Positions 30,001-42,000 of a DNA stretch of 64,000 nt are shown in pieces; the first letter of the stretch is position 1; each line of letters opens with the position of its first letter. The notes beneath the pieces were generated by a model. That model saw only the letters and a list, made by a program, of their open reading frames with translations. It was not told the origin of the DNA and made no database searches. This stretch comes from Aptenodytes patagonicus (taxonomy: Eukaryota; Chordata; Aves; Sphenisciformes; Spheniscidae): assembly GCF_965638725.1 (NCBI RefSeq), contig NC_134949.1, positions 78,336,017 through 78,400,016 of the forward strand. The letters are read 5' to 3'. A program made the position numbers and the translations under genes.

Positions 30001-33000
30001 AAGTGGTTTTGTGCTGTTCAACTTTGTGTTGAGATTTAAGTAGACTGAGCTTTCAGGTGGCTGGATACTTCTAAGGAAAAAGAGTACAAAATGCCTAAAA
30101 TGCCATTCTTCTGATGTGACAGAATGTTTTACACCAATCTTGCAAAAGGCTAAACAATTACAGAAATTGTACTGCCATGGAGAATCTAGTTTCTTAAATA
30201 AGTCAACTGTTGTTACTCAAGCCACAAGCATCTAGTAACTAGGAAATAAAATCACAGTGGGACTGCGCCAGTCCTACACCAGAGATTTGTTGCAAGACTG
30301 CTTGAAAGAGAAAAGTGCTTAGGTTTTTGATGCTAAAAAGGGATTCACAGTGTGGATGAGAGGCTTTTAAAATACTACTTAGTACTTTAGCATAATAAAA
30401 AACCCCCAAGACCACCACCGACAAAACCCTAAGCATACAAGTATGACCAGATCTTCATGATACAACAACAAGCAACATCCTTTTAAACATGTTACTAAAT
30501 TGATATCAGTACATCAAGAGTAACATCTACTTATCTGAAATGAATTACTACCCCAGCAAGTGGTTTCTGTTATTACCCTGGTCAACATACTTTCTCCTCG
30601 AGCAGGGATTCCAGCTGACTTAATGTCATTGTTTGGCAACTGTGGCTGTTCAACCTGAAAATAAATATAATAAAAAATATTAGATGAACAAACCACAAGT
30701 ACCATTGAAGACCACTGTAGGGACATCAATGGGAGAGTTTTGTTTTAGCACGTGAACAACTACAAATGCAAGAAAGTGGCTTGATCCTGCCTTTGTTGTG
30801 GCTGTTCTTCACAGCTCTGCACTGCTCTTGGAGAAAATCACCACAAATCTGGATCCCTGAGCAGAACAGGGATGTGGCAGCTGCTCCTCTACCACAAGCG
30901 TGATGACTGTTAGTGTAAAATATTTTTTCTTGAAGGATTTTTTTTTTTTTTGGCTGCCTTAAGGGACACAAAGGGCTATTAGCAGCTTGATCTGGCCCTT
31001 GGGATGACTCGGGAGTCCCAGGGTCAAGAAAGTTATAGTGCCAGTTCTCCCCTCTCCTCTGCTCCCATCAAGTGTTCTTCAGAGAACAGCATGTCTCCTC
31101 CTCCCCTTCTCCCCCGGCACAAATCTGAGATCCATTTGTCACCAGTAACTTTTAACATTATTTTAAAAACTAAAAATACATCACCTTGCTTTTGCTTTTG
31201 TTTCCTCATCCCATTGACTTGCATCAAGCACCAGAGCAGGTCATTTTCAGAGTCAACGACCAGCCAAGTTTACTTTCACTAGTGGGTTCTGCAGGTGCCA
31301 ACTTCCACTCTCTGCACATCCTTCTCTGGCTTCAGCCTTAACTAACTGCTTCTGAAAAGCCTTGTGCAATTTTACGCCTATCTGTATTTGCGGGGTGAAG
31401 TCCTAGAAGGCAAGCTCCGCCATCATTTCAGCCTCTGAATTTAGTGGAACCGCTTGAGTTTGAAACGGGGAGGCGGCGGGGGGGGGGGGGGGGGAGGTAG
31501 CGCCGGTAACGCCTCCCAGCAAAACCCCCTGGAAAGCAGCACCTGCGCTGCCCTCCGGCGGTGAGAGGGCGCCGAGCGCCGCCTGATGGCTCCGGCAAAC
31601 CCGCCGCTGCTTGGGCCTCCGTGCGCCGCAGGCGGCCTCGGGGCAGCTCTCCAGCAAACCAGCCGGCCAAAAAGGCGAGGTCGTCTAAGCGCCCTCCTTG
31701 CTTTCCACGTTTTAGTGAGCCTCAAAGGAAATCCAGAGTAACATCTTATATATTCCCCTTGCGCGCTGGAAGAAAATCCAACCCCAAGCGTACAAAAAGC
31801 TTGACCATTTTATTATATTGCATGTAATAAAGAAAAGATTAACCTTTTATTCCAGGAAAGATCCCTCATTTGTTATTTAATTAGTTTTCACTAATTAATT
31901 AGAATTTTTTAAGCTCCCCTGTCTCTCTGGGAGAAAGTGGCTTAGGTCCCTCCCTTTTTCTTCTTTTCTTTTGCTGCTCCTCTTCTTCCTTCTGCTTCCT
32001 TTCAAAGTCCTAATCCCATTTTTGTATCCTCAGTATTGCACTCCCTCATTCTCTCTTTGTCTGAGAGTTTTCTTAGCTTTGCACTTGCTGGGAACAAAGT
32101 TGGACTGGAATTTACAGAATATTTTTTGAGGCAACTCTTTATTGAAGGCCAGATCATACAAACCCACAGGACAATCTGAAGGAAAAGGAATTTCCCTGCA
32201 GATCCCCTTGCAGAATTTCACCCTTTATATTTCACTGGGGGGGGAGGGGTGTGGTGTGAAAAATATCTAGTGCTCCATTAAGCAAGCTACTGTGAGAGCA
32301 CAGATTCGGGTTTTGGGGGTTTTTTTGTTTGTTTTCTATTCATTTTTACGTAGAATATGGCTCTACTTTCCATTTTACTTTGTTGAAGGTAAGAATCCAA
32401 ATTTAATCCCAGTTCACAGACAGCTGGTGTCTTCTCAACTTTATTATTGAAAAATTACTTGCACTGGAAATGAAGACGAATGTGAGTTATTTACTCCTAA
32501 AGGATTGAATCCTGAAACATTATAACTTTCCCGTTACTGGGTCCCTTGGCTTAGCTTCTACGTTTCACTTAAAGACATGTCAAGCTGAGTGGCATGTTTT
32601 CAAATCCCTATTAAACTGAACCAGTTATAGTTTCTTTCATACACAACAACTTTCATTGTTAATTTAGAGAACAGGCTGGTTAGTCTTAAAGGTTCATATT
32701 TTTCCAGTACCAGATCAGTGGCTTAGCAGACCATTCCCTTACCTTTGGCAATCAGGTAACATTCCTAGGGCAACTACGCCAACTACACATACAGAAAAAG
32801 CGAGTTTAGAAGAAAGCGTATGGTATCTCTATGTCACTAGAAGCTCACATTAGCGGCTAGATTCTGCCCTGAGAGCCAGACAACTCGCAAATGATTCATG
32901 ACGACAGTTTTAAGAGCAATTTGACTGCATAATATGGAACACTTACTTACCTTTTGAGCATGCTGGTACTTCTGGCAATTTTAGTGAACTTTGACAGGAA

Positions 33001-36000
33001 GTCAAGATATGGCACAGTAACTTTGCCAATATTTGGGATCTGCATTTCAGTATACATAGATGAGTCCTACAGTGATATCAGATTTTTTAAATACTTCATT
33101 TGCATTACTCATTCTTTTCTTAAACAGCAAAAATAAATTTATCTTATAATTTTGTTTTTGTTTTGTGTCTTATGCATTACTACTACTCGGCAACTTGTCT
33201 AGAATTAAGCAGAGCGTTAATTTAATATCTGGTAAATCCCTCCCAAAAAGTTACAGCCTACAAGTCTTTCCATCACGTAAGATAAAGATTTCTCAACTCT
33301 CTAGCTCTATGATCTTTCACATGTATATATGAAAGTGTATTCATTCTCATCAGCCTCACTGATGCATCCTTCTCTTGTTCCAAAAGACTATTTAATGTGT
33401 TTCAGGTGTATACGTGTCCCCCTAATGACAATTTAGTATTAGCAAAGAAATTAACATCAATCTTAGCTGAAATGGGCTTAACCCGTTACAGACTGATTAG
33501 TTTGAAATGCAAATGTAATAGATCAGTTCACCCAAATTAAACAAACAAACAAGAGTCAAGTACATTACAAAAAAAATATATATAAAACTTAGTCACCTAC
33601 ACTTTCAGGACAGAAATTTAAGTGTACAATAATGCTGGTGCAGATTGTGCATCAGAATCCTCACCTGTTTTTGATAAGCATCAGTCATGATATCGTATAA
33701 ACACCCAATGATCCTTCAAGTCCAATCTGATGATGGTTTATAAGGTAGTAAATACAAAAGCGAGCCGAGAAACTCCCCGTGCAGACAAAAAACAGCTGCT
33801 CTCTGACTCAGAGTTCACAACCTAATCTATGCATATTCATAACATCGCATGTATATGAATTTAAGCTGTGAGATCTTTTTTCTTTTTTTAAATAAAAAAA
33901 TCTGCTAGTAAATTGCAACTCTTTCAAACAGTGAGACACACTACACAGACAAAATCCTCATATAAACATAACAATCATCAAATTTAGCTCGCATTACTTT
34001 TGCAAGTTTTCTATGACTTTCACCTGAACAGAAGATTTTGACCATGTCTAGCATCTTTTTGATAATATTGGCCTGGAACCTGCTCCCATTGAAATTTTGC
34101 TCTTGACATAAATAGGAACAGCCTCTAAATGATTATAAACAGCAATGACGTAGCATACCTCTGCCAGCACAGCATCAAATTCAGCTTCTGTTAGATGGAA
34201 GAGAAAGGTTTCAATCACTCTCCTGAATTCACCCTTTGTGACTGTCAGGGTCTGACCAACATCAAGCATCTGAAATGCTTTTTTCAGTTCATCTTCTTTT
34301 TCAGCTGTCTTTTGAAGTAAGATCGGCCCAATGTCCCAGGAGAATAATGTGGGATCTGGGACAGAGCTCACAGGCGTAGCTGTAAAATATATTAGGCAGT
34401 CATCAGATACTCCAAAAGTCTGACAAAATCACATATTTTTTGAGAATTCAATACAAATCAGTTTATTTCTAGAAATGTATAAGTAAATCAGTTATGTTTG
34501 TCCACTGATTTGAAAACAATAAATAACCAAACACAATTGTAAGTATTTAAATAAAAGCTTCCGGGGTTTCTCTTTCTGCTACTACAGCCAAAACAGTAAG
34601 TCGGAATATACACTTATGTTTTAAAAGTTAAAAAACAATAAATAAAGTTACAGCGCATAGATGTGTTCCATGACAGCAGCCCTCCCACTTCAAACTACAG
34701 AGGGGATCTTTTTGCCCTGTAAAATTTAGAGACTTTATTCAGTTATTGAGCTTTGGGTAGAGATATCATGTAGTAGTGGGGTCAACATTCATTGCCTGTA
34801 TATGGAGCCTATGGCCGGTAAGTATTTTAGCGCCTGCCAGCCCCTTTCCCGCTAAAACCACAGCCAGCAGTGGAGAGTGGAAGCACCTGACAGTGCAATA
34901 TAGTGTACAGGGATGCCTTATATTACTTAAGACACCTCTGGCTCTCATTAGACTTGAATAAGAACTAAACAAGGACCAAAAGATTTGGCCTGACATTTCT
35001 TTTGGATTCATGGTGAGCCAAATTCAGCCACAGCTATGAGCATTTACTTACTTTCTGCTTGAATCAAAGGAGGTTTTCTACACAAATCTGAACACTGGGG
35101 CTAGTTTGTAGGCACTTAAGTTTTTTCCAAACTTTAATCTAGGATCTGCTCTTAACCAAAATGCAACTGCCTTCAGAAGAAGCTTTGTTTACAAAAAGCA
35201 AGATGGCAAAATACAGCTTTTTGTTATTTACAGCTTTGCTGCAGTTTTATGAGAGCCAAATTTTTTCTTATCCTCATCCCTTCCTTACAATGAAAGTATA
35301 CAATCATGGACGCCTTGCACATTTCATTTCAACTTCAAGCCATTCCAACAAAAGAAAGCATTCAAATTCACAGCTGGATACAGCTTCGGTGAAATCAATA
35401 GAGCTGTCACAGCTTAGTCCTACAATGACCCTAAATCTAAAACTACATGGCAAGGAGAGGAAGAAAAGTGACATGAACCGTGATGGAGGAAGCCTCACAT
35501 GATAATAATTAAAAATTACTTGCAAGAGGAATGTCCACATTGGGATTAACAGCAAATTCATACTTGATTGGAACAAACTATAAATCTTACTGCTCCAGAA
35601 AATGAGCTTTCTGTGGTAAGTGTATAGTCATTTCAAATGAGTTCCCCAAGGATAAGATGTATATCAAATCTGGTAATGTGTTATAATTGGAAACAGTGAT
35701 CTTGTAATGACTTCAGAACAGAAGTGAGACAGCGGTCCAAAGAAAGCATCTCTCTCAAGTTCCAGTGGACTTCAGAGAAGGGAAGAAAATAAAGACCCTG
35801 TTTCCTCACGTACAAGCAGGAGGAACAGGAGTTGGGTGAGAAGGGCCACGGCTCCCTCTTCCACCCTCTCTCCATCAGTAGAACTAGATCGATTTTCTTC
35901 ATGTCCACAGGATCCAGCAAACATGGTGTATCTGTGACAGACGACTTCTCTCAAAGTAGTGAGGGAAATGTGCCCCAAACCCTAAATAGCACAAGGGCTC

Positions 36001-39000
36001 CTTGGCCGCTGCAACTTGCTACACTGAAAGGCACCACTGAATGCCAGGCAAACAATAGGACAGAAAGGACTGAGAGGATGATGCCACCTGCAAGTTACAC
36101 AGTGCTTGTGCTCTGAGCAATAGAAGGATTTTGATTTAAAGTCCCAAGACTGTGAACAATTAGACTTCAGTACAAACCTGCAGCCGATTTAATTGAGTGC
36201 CGCCTGCCGCCACACAATGACGCTCTGTTTTGTGTAGAAGGAAGTCCTGGGGTAAATGTGATGGCTTGAGAGGAGGGGTGCAAGGCACTGAGGTCTTCTG
36301 CAGTTGTCGCTCTGGCCGTGGTCTCCCCTGGGTTTAAAACAGGGTTATGAGAATACACCAGAATATAGGACACGAAAAGAAGCAGTGTGGCTGGCAACAG
36401 CGACGAGAGAGACAAAAACTGATTTCTTGACACGAGATCTAATTTGCTGCCGAAAATATTGACTGAGAGAGTTCTTGCTGACTAGCAGTGACCAGATGAG
36501 AGGAGTTCACAATTTCTGTGGTTGTGCTGGATACTATCTCCTACATCAGCACTTTCAGATACACAGTTTAGAGTAGGAGATTAGAGTGGTAGACTAACTC
36601 CTTTACCAAATAACACAGAATTATCTCTGAAAATGTTTCTGGCCATTATCTTGAAGGCTATGCACATTGAAGTACTCTAAAAAGCTTTAAAAACACAACC
36701 TTTTCGTTAAGAAAGCCTGCTATTTTATTAAGCAGTACAGTTGCTTAGATGTTTGTTTAGACTTTTAGGCTTTTGCAGGAGAAAAATGCATGTACCAGAC
36801 ATCAGCTCATTACACTAATTACTCTGTTTTATGACGAGCTATTATTAATTTTGCACACCAGGAAATCTGAGGCAAACTATACTGTAAGTATAAACAGGAG
36901 AGCTAACTGGGAAAATAACAATCAGACAGAGATAGTATTGCACGGCATATGCAACAGTTTCGTAAGTGTGGCTCACTGGTGACCCGCTAAGCAATGTTAA
37001 ACGCTCTGCATCTGCTCTGTGCAACCGTACAGCTTGAACAGCGCCTGCGATTGCAAACACCATTATGCGAGCTCCCGGTAGGAAAGCTGAGAGCCGACGA
37101 TGCTCTACCACGCAAAACTTTGGGAGATGCCGCCCTGGGGCTTATTCAGGTGTGGTGAGGCATTTGTCTTTGCCCATGTGGAACGTGTTTTGAGTGCTAA
37201 TAAAATAAGGGTGATCCAGGTGATGGTGCTATCACCCAGTCTTTTCCATGCTGTTTTACAGTCATTAGTCACAAAAATACTTTCAAATATTGGCAGTCTT
37301 ATGCACTGGACCACAGGGTAATTCTATTGATACTTATGTAGTTAACCCAATCAGACACTTCAAAGAAAATATTTTAAAAGGCCCTGTTTCCTCTATTACA
37401 AATGTAATTCAAAATTAGAAATTCGGTTTCTCCCCAAACTGAGTGGCAATCAGAGAGTATAATATATTTCCTCCTCTCTCTGATATGTGCCAATCAATTG
37501 CACCTTGCTCCTGCCATTCAGTTACCACAGTACAGAAAGCAAATGTTAGCACAGGGAATTCTATGAGTTCTGTAGCCTTCTGAAAATCCAGCATGCTATG
37601 TACAAATGACAAAAGCCACATAAGGAGGCTCAGTCAATTCTCTGTAAAGGGAGATGAGAAGTAAAAATAAAGCAGACATTGCACAGCCAAGTGAAAAACC
37701 GGGACAAGAGCAAGACTCCCTAGTCCTCTAGCAAAAATGCAGCACTGTGCAGCATTTTACACAGGTAGAAAAGCCCTTCTGCCACCCCCCCCCCCCAAAA
37801 AAAACCAACCAAAAACATCCAAAATGAATAAACAAACAAAACCACTACAGTTCAAATGCTTCAAGGTTTCATTACCTAGGTCAGTGCTTTGGACTACTAG
37901 GGAGAAGGGGGGTGGCAGGGGGGAAAGGAAAGGAAGAGAAAACACCACCTGACTGACAGCTTAAGCAATCTTATCTTCATGTTATCAAACAGAAATTAAG
38001 CAGATCTGAGTAACCATCCACACTGCTTAACGTGCAGCAAATTAAGCAGTTGCTGTGTACTGTCACTGGGCACTAATCTTCATCCTCTGTACACTCAAAT
38101 TGTTAGAATAATCTCTGATTGGGTTTTGACCCAAACTTGGGTCAAGCAGCTTCTTGGGCACATCTCGAGAGTTAGCTTGGTCAGGAACCATTCCCAATGG
38201 GCAGTTTGCGTGCAGCCATCCTATTTCAAAGGGTGAGAACTGTTTAACAGTCTGGACATGGGCTATTCCATGCCAGTTCACCTCGGTGCCAAGAAACAGT
38301 CACAAGCACACTTAATTTACTAGCATAGCCCATCTACAGCAGTAACCCCTGGCAGATGTCCTAGCTCTGTAGCCATCCATTAAAAGAAATTAGCCTCCAA
38401 GCATTCTTTCTCCACCATTCAGGTGGAAAACAACCTTTTCTTCTTCGTCTGATACACGGCTAAGCGTCATCATTACTACAGTCACTTGGCCGATACACTT
38501 GCAGTGGCACCCGTGTGAGTTTGGCTCCCTAGAAACCATAAACAGGGAGGGTCCATTTCTCAGAGGCCAAGAGCTCAAATGAGCGGGTTCTGGCTGCAAG
38601 ATCTACCCCATCATAAATATGGGCAGAAAATAAGTGGTTTTGAAACAAACAAACGCAAGCCAATTCTGGCGTTGCCTCCTCAGGCACCACCAAGCTCTAT
38701 CTCAGGTATTGGGGGTTTGATACTAACGAGGCTGTGCCAGCTATTTGTACCATGCCCAAGCCAGAGGGAAATTCACGGACTCTTCAACGCTGCTCTGCCC
38801 TTTTTACAGGTTCAGCAACCATATTTAAATCAATTTGTTAGCAAAAGGACCGCTCAAACAGCCAAGGCAGCAACAGCTACGTGGCTCAGTAACAAGGCTA
38901 CAGCAAAAATATGGTAAGTAGAAGCACATCCCGCTGCTGCTGAAGTCATTAGCAAAGCTTTCTTTGACTTCAGAAAGTCAGGACGGAGCCCTAAACCACT

Positions 39001-42000
39001 CTTGTAAAAACCAAATGCAAATGGTATTTTTCTGGACCCCTAGACATTTTCTGGTGGAAGTATATGTCCATCTGGTCTACTAACAGTCAGCTTGCCTTTC
39101 TTAGCTACCTTTCACAGACCCTTCAGAAACAGTCCATGGTCCATAAGAAGTCCATATACTGAAAGTCAAAGATTACTGATACAGAGCAATCAAATTTAAA
39201 GTTTCATAAGATACTGAGCCTATATTCTCTTCTCACTCATGCTGCCTTTGCACCTGCAAAATATCAGTGCATGAATCAAGAATAACTTACCTGCACTGAA
39301 TAGCTCCTGATTTATATGTTACTTGGAATTCACGCTGGTGCATAAAAGGTCATAAATCAGATCCATTGCTTATATTTTTAAGTACACTCCTACTAGTATG
39401 AGGGCAAGATCCTCAGTTACCATAAATCAGAACTTGCTTGCTTTCCTATCTTCAGGAGAATTACAGCATTTATAGCCACTGAGGGATTTGGCCCTTATTT
39501 CTTCTCATTTCAATAATTTAATTGATAAGAGTTTCCCAAGTGTCTACATACCAAGTTCCTGCATCTGAGGCTGTTTCACTATAGTTACAAGACGGATGGA
39601 TCTTGCAAATGGTATAAACATATTTCTGGCCAGTTTAGATAGAAATGTAGAAGGCAGATTCTAACAGAATAATGAGGATCTGTTACAGTGTTTCAGTCAG
39701 AACCATGGGACCACATCCTTTTCTTTTCTTGGAAGGATAAATGAAGCTTTAGAATAGAATGCTGTTTCTATTTGTTTCTGAAAGCTTCACTATGTTGCGT
39801 TTGGCAAGACAGATAGCAAGTCTCACCTTCATTTTCTCTTAGGTCTTTTTTTTTTTTTTTAAAGCCTAACACTTTTTATTTTATGTAACCTAAAGTAAAA
39901 GAATCACTGTAACCTTGTCCTTTATTTCTTTTTATTCCCCTTGAAAGAGTGCCAGTCTCTGCAATTGTCAGAGAACAATTAAGGCCATGAAATCCCCCAT
40001 GCAGATCAAGGGTGAACAGTTTGTGGCTCTAGCACAATTTGTTGTTCTCATGATGGGGTTATAGCAAACAACCGGCAGCAGAGCCACATCAGACTATAAG
40101 CTCCTGTGTGATCTGAAACGGGCTACCAGAGGCTTCCACGGTGTGGTGGGTTGACCTGGGCTGGCTGCCAAATGCCCACGCAGCTGTTCTCTCACTCCCT
40201 CTCCTGAGCAGGACAGGGGGAAAAAATAAGATGGAAAAGCTCATAGGTTGAGATAAAGACAGATAACGCATCAGTTACCACCACAGGCAAAACAGACTCA
40301 ATCCTGGGGAAAATTAATTTCATTTATTGCCAATTAAAAATAGAATAGGATGGTGAGAAACAAAGACAAAGAACATAAAACACCTTCCCCCCACCCTCCC
40401 CTTCTTCCCAGGCTCAACTTCACTCTTTCATTCCCAACTCTTCTACTTCTCCCCCGAAGCACTGCAGGGGGATGCAGAATGGCGGATGCAGTCAGTCCGT
40501 AACAGTTCCTCTCTGCCACTCCTTCCTCCTCACGCTTTTCCTCTGCTTCACTGTGGGTCCTTCCCACAGGCTACAGTCCTTCATGAACTGCTCCTGCATG
40601 GGCTTTCCACAGACTGCAGCTTCCTTCAGGGCATGCCCACCTGCTCTGATGTGGGGTCCTCTGCAGGGTGCAGTATGGATACCTGCTCCACCGTGATCCG
40701 CTCCATGCACTGCAGGGGAATGCCTGCTTCACCGTGGTCTCCTCCAGGGGCTGCAGGGGAAACTCTGCTCCAGCACCCAGAGCAACTCCTCTTCCCCTCT
40801 TTTTTTTCAGACTTTGGTGTCTGCAGGACAGTTTCTCACGCTTCTGTCTTTCCCCTCACTCCTCTCTCTCTCACACACAGCTGTGCTGTATTTTTACCCT
40901 TTCTGAAATAGGCTTTCACAGATGCACCACAGCTGATGGGCTCACCCGTGCCCTGCAGTGGGTCTGCTGGAGCTGGCTGGAAGCAGCCGTGTCTGGCACA
41001 GGGTGGCCCCTGACCTATTCTCATAGAGGCTGCCCCTGCAGCCCCCCCACTACCAACACCTTGACACCTACAGCCAATACACAGGGCAAGTCACCCTGAG
41101 ATCCAAATGGTGGGTGAAGCAGGGGCTTCCTGGGAAGTCAGTGTTACCTCCCAACTCTTCCTGGAGCTCCTTGTCTCTGAGGCATGCAGCATCTTCGCCA
41201 GTGTTTGTTAGCCATAGGCAAAATTCCGGTGTGCAAATCACAGACTATCCATTGTGAAGATGATGTCTTCTCATTGCCTTCCTTTTCTTACCTCCCTAAC
41301 TCCAGTTATGAAATCCTTAATTGATATATTCTCAGTCTGCAGTTGCTATTTCTCCCTATTCTCTTTCCATGGCTTGAGGGGGAAGGGCTGATTGTAGAAA
41401 TATCAACTACTTAGAGCCAGATTTTGCCCTACTCAAGAGGATGACCAAAGAAGTTTTCTCCTCGCTTCATACAACCCAGGGAAAAGAGTAGTCCATTTGC
41501 TTTATGGGAAATGCAAAACAGAAGCAAATAAACATGAAAGCTCTCTCTAGAAAGAACGAACAATTACTTAGATACCATACCCTCTCCTGCATGTAAGCTG
41601 TCCCTGTGTGACACACTAAGGCAGAGCTTTACTGGATTTACACCTCCAAGGGCCCTGCTCCTTAAAAGTTCTAATGTTTTTCAGGTGGCTGAGCATGTTC
41701 ACTCATTCCTGTGTTTATCAAACAAGGTGATACAGCTGGAAACATACCTCCAACCTATCAGGCAGGGACCTGGCACCACTCTAATCTGTGGTGATAGCCT
41801 TCCTGCTACAGCAGAGGATGGCTTTTCAGCAAATACAGAAATTTCCACTCCAAGATTCGATTCTGATGAGTAATGCAAAAGACTGAGATAACCTACAGGA
41901 TGTAAATTTTATTTTGCAAAGTGAATTTTACATATTATGAGCTCAGGGACCATGTAATTTTGTGTCCCAAAGGCAGAAATTTCCCCAAAGTTAAAGCTAA

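Noticed and set aside
30514..30729. Alternative open frame across EFCAB6 exon 5 (VEQPQLPNND...)
   Set aside because: It does not keep phase with exons 4 and 6, whereas the LNSHSCQT frame does and resembles human EFCAB6.
36167..36433. An N-terminal Leu-rich run (LSLSSLLPATLLLFVSYILV) that looks like a signal or membrane segment
   Set aside because: It is upstream of the predicted acceptor of EFCAB6 exon 2, so it is intron read-through; EFCAB6 is not a membrane protein.
40486..41099. Overlapping plus-strand open frames of 141 and 143 codons
   Set aside because: They lie wholly or almost wholly within the LTR at 40142-41081 and are made of its GC-rich modules, with no protein similarity.
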